Positions 48,168 through 59,523 of a stretch of DNA of 64,000 nucleotides are shown here, piece after piece. The notes beneath the pieces are model-generated. The model had not been told where the DNA came from. It saw nothing but the letters and a program-made list of their open reading frames with translations, and ran no database searches. The translations under genes were made by a program, and so were the position numbers. How positions within the stretch are numbered: position 1 is the first letter of the stretch; each line of letters opens with the position of its first letter. The stretch is from Desarmillaria ectypa (taxonomy: Eukaryota; Basidiomycota; Agaricomycetes; Agaricales; Physalacriaceae): the NCBI GenBank assembly GCA_030407005.1, contig JAUDYN010000005.1, positions 1,364,001 to 1,428,000 of the forward strand, given 5' to 3'.

Positions 48168-50666
48168 ATGATCGACAGCACCAATGCTCCTTCCAGTCCT
48201 CAGGCGCAAGATTCGCTGGAGTCTCTGTTCGGATCTCCGCCGCCTTCTCCAGTCATAAAAGGTAGGTCGCCGTTGCCGTTGCCAGCATTGCCTGGCTCTA
48301 GCAGCAGCGGTAGAATTGGTCGGGGCTTTGCACAAAACGTGGGGACCATTGCACTTCCTGGTTCCCATCTTAATTCTGAACTTCCAATCAATCCATTAGC
48401 CTTGTCGTTGAGTTATTCTTCTCGATCTCCGGCGCAAGAGCAAGCCTCCGTGGCTCCGTCCAAACGGCCGCAATTTATTCATGCCTCGGCCTCTACCTCT
48501 GCAACAGCAACGTCATCAGCCATATCTTCCTCGTCATCCACACCAACGTCCTCCAGGTCGTCTTCCTTAGTGCCCAATCACATTTCCATAGCCAAGAAAA
48601 AGAAGTCGTTGAAACGAAAAGCAATGGCATATGAACGTCCTCCTCCACCCGAAATTCCTCTCCCAGACCCTTCCGAACCGCCGCCTTCAAATTTTCTTCG
48701 TAGTCAAAATGCTTTGCTTGGAACCGCAGGTCTTGTTGCTGGTGTCAAACCCTCTACCATCACGCATAAGGACACACGGGGCATGACATCCAACAACCCG
48801 ATTGTCATTGATGACACCCCCCCTCCATCTCCGCAACCAGTTTCGAAACCGCTATTATCCTTATTTCCCGCTATGAATTCTTTGGGTCTGTCACACCCGT
48901 CCAACCAAGAGATTGTTCGAATATTAGTTCGGCAGAAGGCGATATTTCCGTTGTTGGAAGAGATATTGAAGCTCATCGCGAGCGGTTCAATACGTCCGTC
49001 ACAATCGTGGAGGCGGGATTATCAGCCTGGATCTGCGAAGAGGCGGAAGCTGCGTCATGTTCCGGCTGGTGCGAACGACTGGGACGTACCATATCCATTT
49101 GCACGCGGTGAAGGTCCAGAGGAGTATGATGCGAACTGGGCAAAGGAAAGGTGCAAACAGCTGGTCTCTCAGCTGGTCGGTCTTATCAAGACTGCAACTC
49201 GGAAGGCTGCTTTGAAAAGCTACCTTCAGCAGTTGAAGTTGAAGGATGCAGTGCCACATATGTATACTTCACGCGATGGAGAATCTGCAGCGCCAGAGCC
49301 GTCGTGCAAAACGGAGGATGAAAACGACTTTGTCAGAGCAGCCGCACATAATACCCTGTCTACTCCCTCTCATCCAACGAGTGAACCGCTCACGATCTCA
49401 CCAGCCGACGTTACTTGCAGTGAACACACCGCGTTGCCCACGACTGCCCCTCATGCATCTCTACCTTCATCCCTTCTCGATGCCACGGATTTCTCTCAGA
49501 ATGTAACCGTTGATCAGCTCCTCGAATCCCTTCTCGCCGTGTCATCTAGTGATGTCCCTACATCGGATTTAGATTCCTTTCTGTCCAGCTCTACTTCTCC
49601 CAACGCTTTTGCAGATCCGTCTGATGATAACCAGCAATGGTTATTTGATAGCTGGATACCTATCTTCGAATCCTTTCAGATTCCCGAGTCTGGGCTTGTG
49701 GACCTCCCTCCGCTCTCTCCACATACGGAGAATTCTTTGCCGTTCTCCCCACTACCCGACTTACCCATGGACTTTGGAAATTTGGAGCCGCTTGAAACGG
49801 CACCAGAAACGGGTGTAGCCAACGCCGCGGAGCTGTGGAGTGACGCATTTGATGTGGCCACACTCACCGTGTCGTTGGACACAGAGGCATCCGCAAATGT
49901 TCTCCAGCGAGGAAAAGAAACGCTTTCTTTTCCTCAAGGATGCGGTTCGGCGGAAGTTGCCTTATCACTTAACCGGGAAGCGTCGTCTTCCCAAACACAT
50001 ATAAGCCAAATCTACCATCCTCCCCATGATTCTGTCATCGATCCGGTTCTTCTGGTTCACACGCGACCTCCTTGTATCAATACTTTTTTGGAGGTAGGTG
50101 CCGGCCCACCATCGCTTGTTTCATCCCCGATGCCCTCCATGAGCTCCATGGGTGACTTCGAACTGTTAACTCCGAGCTCGTCAGTCTGGGAAGTCAATTT
50201 ACCGGATGTCGTGTCAGCTTCTGGGTCCATAGAGGATGGATTATCCAGCTCAGTGCTTATACCAGACGGCAACCTGGAATCCTCTCAAGGTGTGTTGCGT
50301 CGCGCCATTCGAAATAACGCGCTTGCTCATTTACGTTTCGGGAACAAAGGGGTGAGTTTTGATCCGGAGACGAGAAAGAGTGTAGAGGAAGAGGCAGATG
50401 TGCGGAGTGTTTTACCTATGCTGGTGTCGTCTGTACTGCCCCCCCATAGGGTGGACACACCAACTTTCACTCCCCTGCCAGCCTCAATTCCTGATATTGC
50501 GGCACTTCCGACACCTAGGGTTGTCTCGAGAGAACAGCTTTTGAAGCAGGCGAGTACTCGTAGAGCACAGATAGCTGATGCGATTGTTAAGGCACGGACG
50601 GCTTTGTGGGAGACAACGATTGAGGGTGGAGTTTTGGCGCATTTGGCGAGGTATTATAAGTCATAA
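48168..50666 (+). CDS. Large disordered protein, intronless, function unknown
   Basis: A single uninterrupted frame encodes 832 residues, unusual among the intron-rich neighbours. The protein is very rich in Ser, Pro and Thr. No catalytic domain is recognised. The most ordered-looking part lies at roughly residues 240-365: SNQEIVRILVRQKAIFPLLE, a basic cluster SAKRRKLRHVP that could be a nuclear localisation signal, and a helical WAKERCKQLVSQLVGLIKTA. A hydrophobic-acidic motif NPIVIDDTPPPSP near residues 210-222 resembles a SUMO-interaction motif next to proline-directed phosphosites. A C-terminal helix (REQLLKQASTRRAQIADAIV) follows. Taken together a nuclear regulatory protein is plausible, but this is inference. 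The start is the first ATG after a stop-containing leader. Confidence 0.75.
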   Translation: MIDSTNAPSSPQAQDSLESLFGSPPPSPVIKGRSPLPLPALPGSSSSGRIGRGFAQNVGTIALPGSHLNSELPINPLALSLSYSSRSPAQEQASVAPSKRPQFIHASASTSATATSSAISSSSSTPTSSRSSSLVPNHISIAKKKKSLKRKAMAYERPPPPEIPLPDPSEPPPSNFLRSQNALLGTAGLVAGVKPSTITHKDTRGMTSNNPIVIDDTPPPSPQPVSKPLLSLFPAMNSLGLSHPSNQEIVRILVRQKAIFPLLEEILKLIASGSIRPSQSWRRDYQPGSAKRRKLRHVPAGANDWDVPYPFARGEGPEEYDANWAKERCKQLVSQLVGLIKTATRKAALKSYLQQLKLKDAVPHMYTSRDGESAAPEPSCKTEDENDFVRAAAHNTLSTPSHPTSEPLTISPADVTCSEHTALPTTAPHASLPSSLLDATDFSQNVTVDQLLESLLAVSSSDVPTSDLDSFLSSSTSPNAFADPSDDNQQWLFDSWIPIFESFQIPESGLVDLPPLSPHTENSLPFSPLPDLPMDFGNLEPLETAPETGVANAAELWSDAFDVATLTVSLDTEASANVLQRGKETLSFPQGCGSAEVALSLNREASSSQTHISQIYHPPHDSVIDPVLLVHTRPPCINTFLEVGAGPPSLVSSPMPSMSSMGDFELLTPSSSVWEVNLPDVVSASGSIEDGLSSSVLIPDGNLESSQGVLRRAIRNNALAHLRFGNKGVSFDPETRKSVEEEADVRSVLPMLVSSVLPPHRVDTPTFTPLPASIPDIAALPTPRVVSREQLLKQASTRRAQIADAIVKARTALWETTIEGGVLAHLARYYKS

Positions 50667-50948
50667 TATAGGTAGAATTCGAGAGTACTTCTCGTGGTTG
50701 TATCATACGACATCGATTCTCCCAGTCCTTTGTGAGATAACCCAGACATATCACTTGGCGAGGATAAGCTTAAAATGAAGCAGTTAAGTCGCAAAGCTTG
50801 AGACACATCTTCTTCTCCACTTCCTACGGTCTCGATACATTGATAAATAAAGTTATGGAGAAGTTTTGGGAAGGTGTGTTGTATAGACCGTTTAGAGACT
50901 TGAGTGCACGCTTATACCCATACACGTGACCACGCGACGCGCTCGCTG

Positions 50949-53900
50949 ATGAGCCAAATAGGAACAAATGAAATTTCAACTGGAACAGTACTATCCATGC
51001 CGCGCCCCGGGTCGTTTCAAGATATTCAAGAACGGGATCGCCAGCGACAAGCCCTTCAATCTAGATTATCGACCTCCCTCGAAGAAGAAGAGGATCCCCT
51101 TGCCACTTATGTGCAGTTCATACAGTGGATAAACAAGAACTACGCCGATAATGATCCAAGCTCGGGGTTGCAGGAAGTCTTGCAGGAAGCTACCGCGACA
51201 TTCAAAAACGACAGTACATACAAAAACGATCTTAGGTATCTCAAGCTATGGACGCAATATGCACGCACTATGGACCGTTCAGCTGCAATTGCTGCATACG
51301 CGTCGTTGGTGAAGAATCAAATCGGAATATCGTATTCGATTTTGTATGAGGAGTATGCTAAGCTACTAGAGGCAGAAGGAAAGTGAGTGACAATACCTAT
51401 CCACCTGAGCAGATTCTTTGATCGTTGTCCCAGACTCTCGGATGCTGAGCATATTTTCCGTTCTGGCATTAAGCGCCAGGTTCGTCCTGTAGAGCGCCTT
51501 AAGTCTCGATACCGAGATTTCAGAGCACGCAACGGTTCAGTGTCTTCATCAGCTGCTGTAGCCTCCACCAGTCTGCCCTCTTCTGGTATCTTATCCCCCA
51601 CCCTAACCGCTTCAACCGCCCAATCGCGCTATGCCTTGATGCTCGCTCCGCCCGCTCCGGGAAAACGACCAGAAAAGCTACGCTACAATACCTCTCTTCT
51701 TTTTACCGAAGAAGGTGTGGAGTATAGTGTCCAGGAGGCTCGAGCGCGATCAATGGGACTTCTTGGCAAGAAGTGGACCGCGTTACCGACAAGCAGGATT
51801 GTTTCTGCTTCGTCTCCCACCTCATCTGTCCGAGTAACATTTGATGATGATGGGCGAAAGTCTCATATCCAGGGATATGGAGCGCGCCGGAAGAGCATGA
51901 TGAATGGGGAGCCTACTGTCACGATTAATACCAAGGAAGCCCTTGCGGATGTTTTTGGAATGTACAATTCCCCAGATAAGACGATGAAGCTTTCAGGGCC
52001 AGGCAGCAAGCATGCTCCGTTGAGAAAGGTAGAGCCCATAGCTTCTTTTACGCCAAAGCAAGTGCAGCCGCCCCCGGAGACTCAAGGTCGAGGTATATTC
52101 TTTGTCATTTATTTTTCCGGCCACGCGTTATCTGAAAGTTCTAGGCTTCAGACCCTTTATCGACGAGAATGCTGGTTCTGCTCGAAAGGAGAACAAACCA
52201 AGGGTGAGGTTTGGCTTCTGTTGAGAGATGTGTTTCTGACACAAATTTGTAGTTTACTCCATTCGTTGATTCGAGCGAAAACAAGGAAACTTTGCCGACG
52301 AATAGGCCTACTTCAGTGCTCAAAAATGCTCCAACTTTCTCAGCTCCAACTACCTTCTCGTCCGGGGGCTTCAAAAACAGAACCGCCTTGGAGCCTGACA
52401 TTATTTTCTCGAAAGTTTTCACCCCTGCAAATCCCAAACCGACTTTGCCTCCCCCTCGCGAGGCCTTCACGGAAGACCATGGAAGGGCGAAACCCAAGCC
52501 TATGCCCACACACGAGCGCGCAAAATCCTGTCAAGATGTGCTTTCACCCCCATCGGATGCTCGTCCAGCTGCGTTCACTCCTTTCATTGACGAAAACAAG
52601 CAACGGACACCGTTCAAAGTTTTCAGTCGCCCGCCGGAAGCAGAGAACGTTTTTACTCCTAAAACACCTGCTTCAACTTTCAAACCACTTGTTGATTCCA
52701 AACCAACATTCACACCTTATCGCGATGAGCCGACGCCGACGCCGGATGAGGGAATTGCTCCAATTTCTCATGCTTCCTCTCCTAATTCAATACCGGATAC
52801 TTCTACCGAGGCGACCGAGACCGTTGAGGAATTGGCGGTCGAAGAAGAAGGGGCGGAGGAGGATGGCTATAACGACGACTTTCCACATGACGGATATGTG
52901 CCAGAGGAGTATGAGACACCCGTAGAAGACCATGATGATTCTATCGAGTACCCAGACGGAGAAGGTTGCCAAGACGTCCCTCTCGGTGGACGGTTCGGGC
53001 AGTTCAACGTCATGACACCCATTACGGAACGTACATTGGAGTACACCAGCACCCGTTCTGTGTTCACCAGCACCCCTGGCGATCATCTTCATGAAGAATA
53101 TGACTCTCTGGACGGAGAAAATGAACAGGCAGATGAGGATGAGAATCAACGGGAAAAAGTCCAGCCTTGGCGGCCGATGAATTCTCCCAAACATTCTTCT
53201 GAGGACGACCTTTCTACTCTGGAGGTACAGACAGGCAAACTCAGTCTTGCAGATGCATTGTCACTGTCAGCCAGTTTCCGGCCATCCAATCCGTGCAACC
53301 CATTTGACCCTTCGATTTTATCCACTATGCTATCCCTCGTATCATCAGATGAGGACTATTACGATCTTCGAGATCAACAGTCAAACCTATTGGATGGCCT
53401 TCAGAAATTTGCGAAGAAGGTGAGGAAGACAAGTGGAGGTTCGCACGCAGGTGCGCTGGACTTCTCTTCATCGCTGCCGGTGACATTACATGGCCGACGA
53501 TATCGAGTTCTGGATAAGCTCGGTGAAGGAGGTTTTGGGGCTGTGTTCCAAGCGAAGACTCTTGGAGTATATGACGAGGATGAGGACGAGGATGATCTTG
53601 ATGAGGACGAGGACGACCTCCAGGCTATGGTTGCGCTCAAAGTTGTGCGGCCCCGGAATATCTGGGAATATCATGTGCTGCGACGATTGCACTCGGTTCT
53701 TCCTCTTTCCCATCGCCCATCCGTTGTGCTACCTCATGCCTTGTTTGCCTTCCGAGACGAGAGTTTCATGGTAATGGACTTCTGCTCGCAAGGCACGCTG
53801 CTCGGTGTCGTAACCAAAGCCGTTGCGGCTGGCGTGCATCAGCAGGGCGCGTGCTTAGATGAACTCCTTGTCATATTTTTCGCCATCGAATTGACAAGAT

Positions 53901-54502
53901 TATTAGAAGCCATGCACAAGGAAGGATTCATTCACGGTGATCTTAAAATCGATAATTGTCTCCTGCGCCTTGAGGACGTTCCAGGGGGTGCGTCGGCTTG
54001 GTCAAGTGTTTATCAGCCCTCGGGCGAAGGTGGCTGGAGCAGTAAAGGAATCAAGCTTATTGATTTCGGCCGCACTATTGATACCAGGCTCTTTCCCTCC
54101 GGACAACAGTTCATCGCTGACTGGGCCACCGATGAACGGGATTGCTTTGAGATGCGGGAAGACAGACCGTGGACGTACCAGACGGACTATTTTGGTCTCG
54201 CTGGAATCGTCTATTGCCTTCTTTTTGGCAAGTATTTCCAAAGTAATTCCATCACTAATTCTGGGGGGCGTCACAAGATCGCAACGCCCTTCAAACGGTA
54301 TTGGCAGACGGATATCTGGAATGAGTTTTTTGACTTGTTGTTGAATCCTTGTCAGATCAAAGGGGATGGAAGTTTACCTCTATGTTCGGAGCTGGAGTCG
54401 ATGCGAGTGCGGATGGAAACGTGGCTACGGGCCAACTGCAATCGTACTAGTAATACGTTGAAAGGTTTATTAAAGAAAGTGGAGGTGGCATGCCTACGTT
54501 AG
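50949..54502 (+). CDS. BUB1: Spindle checkpoint kinase Bub1 (MadBub-like)
   Basis: Bub1 scaffolds the spindle assembly checkpoint at kinetochores and phosphorylates histone H2A. Four exons (50949-51382, 51434-52092, 52145-52203, 52253-54502) give 1,133 residues. The N-terminal Mad3/Bub1 TPR domain (about 35-170) contains DPLATYVQFIQWINKNY and RYLKLWTQYARTMD. A GLEBS motif for Bub3 binding follows at about 305-325 (TINTKEALADVFGMYNSP). Residues 366-391 hold FRPFIDE, then KEN (379-381), then FTPFVDS. Further copies FTPFIDE (492) and FTPYRDE (537) occur. The kinase domain (about 799-1075) has GEGGFG (808-813), VALK with Lys847, HGDLKIDN with Asp947, and DFG starting at 988, so all catalytic residues are present. 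An acidic insert (DEDEDEDDLDEDEDD) lies between the P-loop strand and Lys847. Convergent with PBP1. Confidence 0.94.
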
Positions 54503-54790
54503 ATATTTCCTAGTAATTTGGTTATAATTTATATTTTCGTGTTTTGGTCACGAGCTTACTATGGAATAATGTACTGATACAGCCAGGGAACTGAGCTGGG
54601 TTATGCAGACAGCAAGATAGCAATGATATTCCAGAAATCCACAACAACAACGATGATGATTTAGCGCTAGTTACACACCTCGATACCCAGAGATAGCTGA
54701 TATGGATCTCAGGAAACAGAATAAACTCCGAGCTCAGCCTGGACATATTCATGATGGCATACATACACATGGAACACAAGCCCAGTTCCA

Positions 54791-57700
54791 TCATGCATGT
54801 CCACCCATCGGTACCGGCGCTGGACCTCCCTCGTACCCATGAGGAGGTACGGTAGGCGGAGGCATCATCATACCATATGGTACTGCATGTTGTACTGCGA
54901 TAAATGAGACAAAGGGTTTCATGGATGAAAGGGCGTGAGACATACACTGAGGACTCTGATGGTAATATGTATGCGCATGTTGCGGAATCGGGGTTGGAGG
55001 CATCGATTGTCGTGGACCCGCACCGTTTGCTGAAGGATAACCGCCCGGAGGGGGTGGTGGAGGCATGTAAGCTTGTGCTAGAAATCAAAAGGTGATGAGA
55101 CTACTTGAGAGGAAGAATAGGACGATAATGCACATACGAGGCATTTGACCCATTCCTGGAGGAGCATACATAGCTATAATGATATTAAAGAAATCTTCAG
55201 TCAACGTCTGAATTATAGCAAAGGTGCGCACCGGGAGGATAAGGCATCGGTGGCATGAACGGACCAGGCATATAAGCACCCGGTGGACCAGGGGGCGCCA
55301 TCCCTGCCATCATTGGAGGCTAAATGGATTTGCGTTCAGTGATCTTCGTCGGAGTGGAAGCAAAAGACACTAACCTGGCCCGGATATCCGTAAGGAGGAT
55401 AAAATATATACCCCCCACGAGCCGCAGCTTGTGCCGCCGAGTCTTCTTCGTAAGAAGGAGGTGGCATTGGAGGCGGGGGTGCAACCATATGAGGAGAGTG
55501 CTGAGGGGGCTGGTGCTGGGGTTGGGGATACATCGATAGGTACCTTTTGCCATTATATGGCCACATAGCAGCTATACCAGTTAACCGAATAAGTCTCAGA
55601 CCTGATGGCTCAGAAGACAACCCACTGATTGCAGACGCATCAACAACTTTGTTATGCTTGAAAGGATTAAAATCGTCCTTGATGTTGACGGGAGGGCTTT
55701 TTTTGATGGGTCGTGTACCGAAAAATGGGTTGGGAGTTGCCTGACATAAGAGGATAAGTATAGGTACGCGAGGCGTCAAGTAGATCCATTTACCACATCT
55801 TTTGGCTTAGGAGATGCGGAGGAGGAAGCAGGAGAAGGGGTACCCTAGACGAAGAGTTGAGGAAGGACAACCATTGAGGGTCACGCATAGCCACATACCG
55901 GTGTGAAAGCACTCGCTTTGGGATTAGGCCTGAATGATGAAGCGTTGGCGTTCAATCGTGCAGACGGTGACTGTGGCGGTTTTAACGGAGCAGTATGTGC
56001 AGAATCTTGAAGTGGGGTAGGCGGGGCGGCGGCACCATTCGCGTTCTTGGCCACAGAGGCTGATTGAACGGGCCGACTCTTGGGACCTTTGAAGGGCGGT
56101 ATCGCCTGGATGACCATAGGGATAGGTTTCTTGACTGTCGATTCCGCCGGCTTCGTTGTGGAAGCAGCAGGCTTCTGCGTTGCAGCAGATGCAGCAGCAA
56201 CAGGTGGCGCTGGCGTTTTGACGGCAGTCGATGTTGCGCTCGGCTTTCTTGCAGCGTCAGCAAGTTTGGCAGGATTGGCTCGAGGCGCACCAGAAGGCAC
56301 GTTCGATCCAATGTTACGGGCTTGAGCAGAGGCAGCATCTTTGCTAGCCTTCTCCTTGATAGCTCGCTGTTTGTCCTCATCCTTAGCAAGGATGGGAACC
56401 AAATCGTCGGGAATAGGTTTGTTGAGCTGTCATCGGTATTGAGCATTGCATTCCACCCTCGACTGCAAGCTGACTGACCTTGAAATTCTGACTGAATTTC
56501 ACAAGCTCCGCCACGCGTTTCTCCATTTCACTCTTGACTAGAGCCTGTCGTTTCTGTGTGAGCCGTTGTTTTTCGTTGGTTACGAAATCACGGAAAGCGG
56601 GTACAGCATCTGCAGGCGGCTAGGGAGAGCTGAATTAACACCGCATACAAGGAGCATAAATACCAACCTTAGTTGAACCAGACGAAGGGGCAGGAGAAGA
56701 AGCCTTAGACGACGAGGGGGGAGACTGAGACTGAGAAGCAACAGCTGCACCGTCCGGACCATTTACAGAAACTTTAGGAACATCATTCCTTGCCGCGTTG
56801 GAAACAGGAGGTACGGCGCCAGGCTTCCGGGCGCCTGGAGGAACGTATACATTAGTTCCCCTTACAACGGCCCCGTATCTTTAAAAGGAATGAATAGCAA
56901 CATTGGATCTCAGAACTTGCGCTTACTTGTCCTCCTCATTGACTCCACTGTCATCCACAGTCTGATTCCGCTCTTCAGCGATATGAGGGTTGCTTGCAGT
57001 AGCCTGGATGATAAACATATAGATATATAAGATGGCTCGATGCATCTGCACTCACCCCCGTAATCTCATCGGCGATGCGTTGAGCCTTGCGTTCCCGTTC
57101 TTTATAATCCGCAGTAGAACGATCGAGCTTCGTAGTGTAAGCATCTTCGTCGAAGCTAGCAGTGACTCCAAACAGGGTCTTGTTTACAGCAAACTGATCC
57201 CAAGACGTGCTATTTGCGCCAGGTCCAAACGTAGCCTCGTCGCCCTGGGCATATTGGGCAGGCACAGGAGTATCAGAAGAGGGTTGCCATGCCTGCAGTT
57301 CACGTTCTCTAGAACTGAGTTTCTTTTGACTGATATCTATGTCGGTCCGAAATGCTGAAGATAGGTTGAAAAAAAGCTCTCGTTATGGAAAAATAGAAAC
57401 TCACTTTCACCGTTAGTCAGTTTAGCATTAGCTGGACCCGACGCCCACCTCTCAATGTTGGTAGAAGCTATAAAGACCTGGTCTTTTAGCGGTGTCCCAG
57501 GGTTGGAGATCTCTTTAACATCTTTGAGAGTGACACCGGTCGTGTCACCCTCGCCGCTCGTCGAAGATATGACGCCCTCGTAATGGATGGACGTCTTTGT
57601 CGTAAGTGTGATAGTAGTACCCTAGAGACCGTCAACGTGGATAGCGATGAGTTGGGGAATAACACACAGTCAAACCTGAAAGTGACCGAAGAATGCTGTC

Positions 57701-57933
57701 TTCAGGCCTAGCACCATTTGCCTGACCCGAGGGAGGACTCGCGGGCTGTTGAGCATTTGAAGGGCGTGATGGAGCTGGAGATGCAGAGAAAGTCGGGGAA
57801 GCCCGCGCGCCTGTCCAAGCACTGAGAAAATTGAGCGTTAGGGCCGGCCAGGAGACATCTAAGGACAACGAGCATACCGAACAGGCTCTGCGCCTTTCCT
57901 GAGGGACTTTGGCTGTCGAGCAGTTGTAGCCAT
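54791..57933 (-). CDS. PBP1: Ataxin-2 homologue Pbp1
   Basis: Ataxin-2/Pbp1 binds poly(A)-binding protein and mRNA and promotes stress-granule assembly and mRNA stability. The start is MATTARQPKSLRKGAEPVR at 57933. An Lsm domain follows (TTITLTTKTSIHYEGVIS, GVTLKDVKEISNPG, QVFIASTNIERW). The LsmAD domain reads SWDQFAVNKTLFGVTASFDE and YTTKLDRSTADYKERERKAQ. After KYGAVVRGTNVYVPPGARKP comes a long low-complexity Ser/Pro/Ala region. A PAM2 motif for the PABP MLLE domain is clear near 55900-55960 (LNANASSFRPNPKASAFTP). The C-terminus is a Pro/Gly/Tyr/Met-rich tail, broken by several small introns, ending PVPMGGHA. Domain order is canonical, so function is assigned with good confidence. Exon edges in the proline-rich tail are approximate. 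Confidence 0.92.
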
Positions 57934-59523
57934 ATCGGAAATTCAAGCGAGAAATAAAGACGGCAAAAGCGCTGTATTTGAAAGAATAAGGCCTAATAGC
58001 AGATTGGACTGGGGCAGATAGCGACGTCGTAACGAACGTTGACCAGCACGAGCCCACGATACGAATGCGAGCGTGAATGCTGACGATGCAGCTGAAATGG
58101 CGTCGAGCAGACCGTCGGAGACGACGACGAAAGAAAGTGGGACAGGAAGAGAATTTGGCTAGACTGAAAGCTGGTTACGACTTGACCTCTTCGGACATGG
58201 CCGAACTACTTTCTGGATTGTGGGATTCACTGCTTCGATATGGCCCCCTGCCACCCATAAATTTGCTTCCATCTTTATTATCTCAGTCCCATTTTACTTT
58301 AATTCACATCCATTTCCTGGTGCATAAATTCTGAATTACCGATAGTCCCACACATTCCATCAACCTGCAGTAGTTTTCAAGGAACAGTGGAATCTGACTG
58401 GACTGCCGAAGCGGAGTTTGAATAAAGTCCTCGGGGTCGCGACGCATGTCTGATCATCCTTCGGCCTTGAGTTTCAACAGTCGTCAACACATCAACAACT
58501 GCCGCTCCGCCGTCAAGTCCTGAAGATCATGATGATATATGCCAGCTCGACGATGACACACGCATCACATATAAAATAGTGAAACTGTATATTTCATAAA
58601 AATCTTATCCTTTGGAAAGACCGTTGGCGACATGTCCTTACATGTACAGATCCAGATCTGGTTACGTATAGACTATGCAGGGGAATCTGAATTCAGTCTT
58701 CGATATCGTTAACGGTCGAGAATTCCATTGGTCGCTTGCTCACGGCATCGACGTCCAACTATGCGTGTGAAGGTGCGAAATGGGCCGTGTCTTGCTCCTC
58801 ATCCAGATATACCCGCGTGCCCTCGAGGGACCCATCCTCATGATCATCCCCCAAGTGTTGCCATATAGCCCAGACTAGTTCGAGGCCAGCTATACTCTCC
58901 TTCAATCAATCGCAGTGTATCTGTCAGTTTCTAGGCACCTATTCAGGCCAAGTTTCTCTACTTGGATTGACAGCTTCCCGCCACCCAACACGCGAACTGT
59001 ATCAAGGAGCTCGACCGGTACTAAATGACGCGTATTGATTATTTTTCAGCTCTGGGAATTCACAGCGCCTAGTCTGCGTGTTAGAGACAAATCTGCAGGT
59101 TATAGTCCGGTGGAAGCTTAAAAAAGACTTGTTCTTCTTTTTTTTAATTTAAAAAAACTCCTAATGGGCGTATATTTTTGAGCGACACCGCGCTGTAACT
59201 GTCAATACCCAGTTCACCACAAACGCCGCACCCCGCCACCTCCTGCGGCTGCCTCGCTTCTGATAGTCGATGTGAACATTCATCGTTGAATTAATTGCAG
59301 AATTTTTTTCAATTGCTTATTTTATGTGTGGAGAAAAAGTTCAGCCTGAGAAATGTGGAATAATGTATGTTTTGGACTACTTACTATCGTACTCGGATGT
59401 CGGTTCTTTTCTGGGGCCGACAGTCAATGCACCTGATTGATCACCACACTTTTCTTTACCGGTCATCCAAATGGTTCATATGTACCGCATACAATTCACA
59501 TTTCATTCTTCTACAACGACAAC
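57934..59523. other. Intergenic, divergent promoters
   Basis: About 1.6 kb between the divergent starts of PBP1 and the oxidoreductase. No recognisable gene. A frame at 58077-58334 starts in the PBP1 leader region and lacks a domain. An A/T-rich patch with runs of T and A occurs at 59130-59160. Confidence 0.4.

Noticed and set aside
52093..52252. Continuous open frame through the two Bub1 introns as a single long exon
   Set aside because: The through-frame shifts away from the conserved sequence. GT-AG introns at 52093-52144 and 52204-52252 restore the frame and the KEN cassette.
53401..53713. Minus-strand Ser-rich and Ile/Leu-rich frames
   Set aside because: Antisense to the acidic insert of the Bub1 kinase domain.
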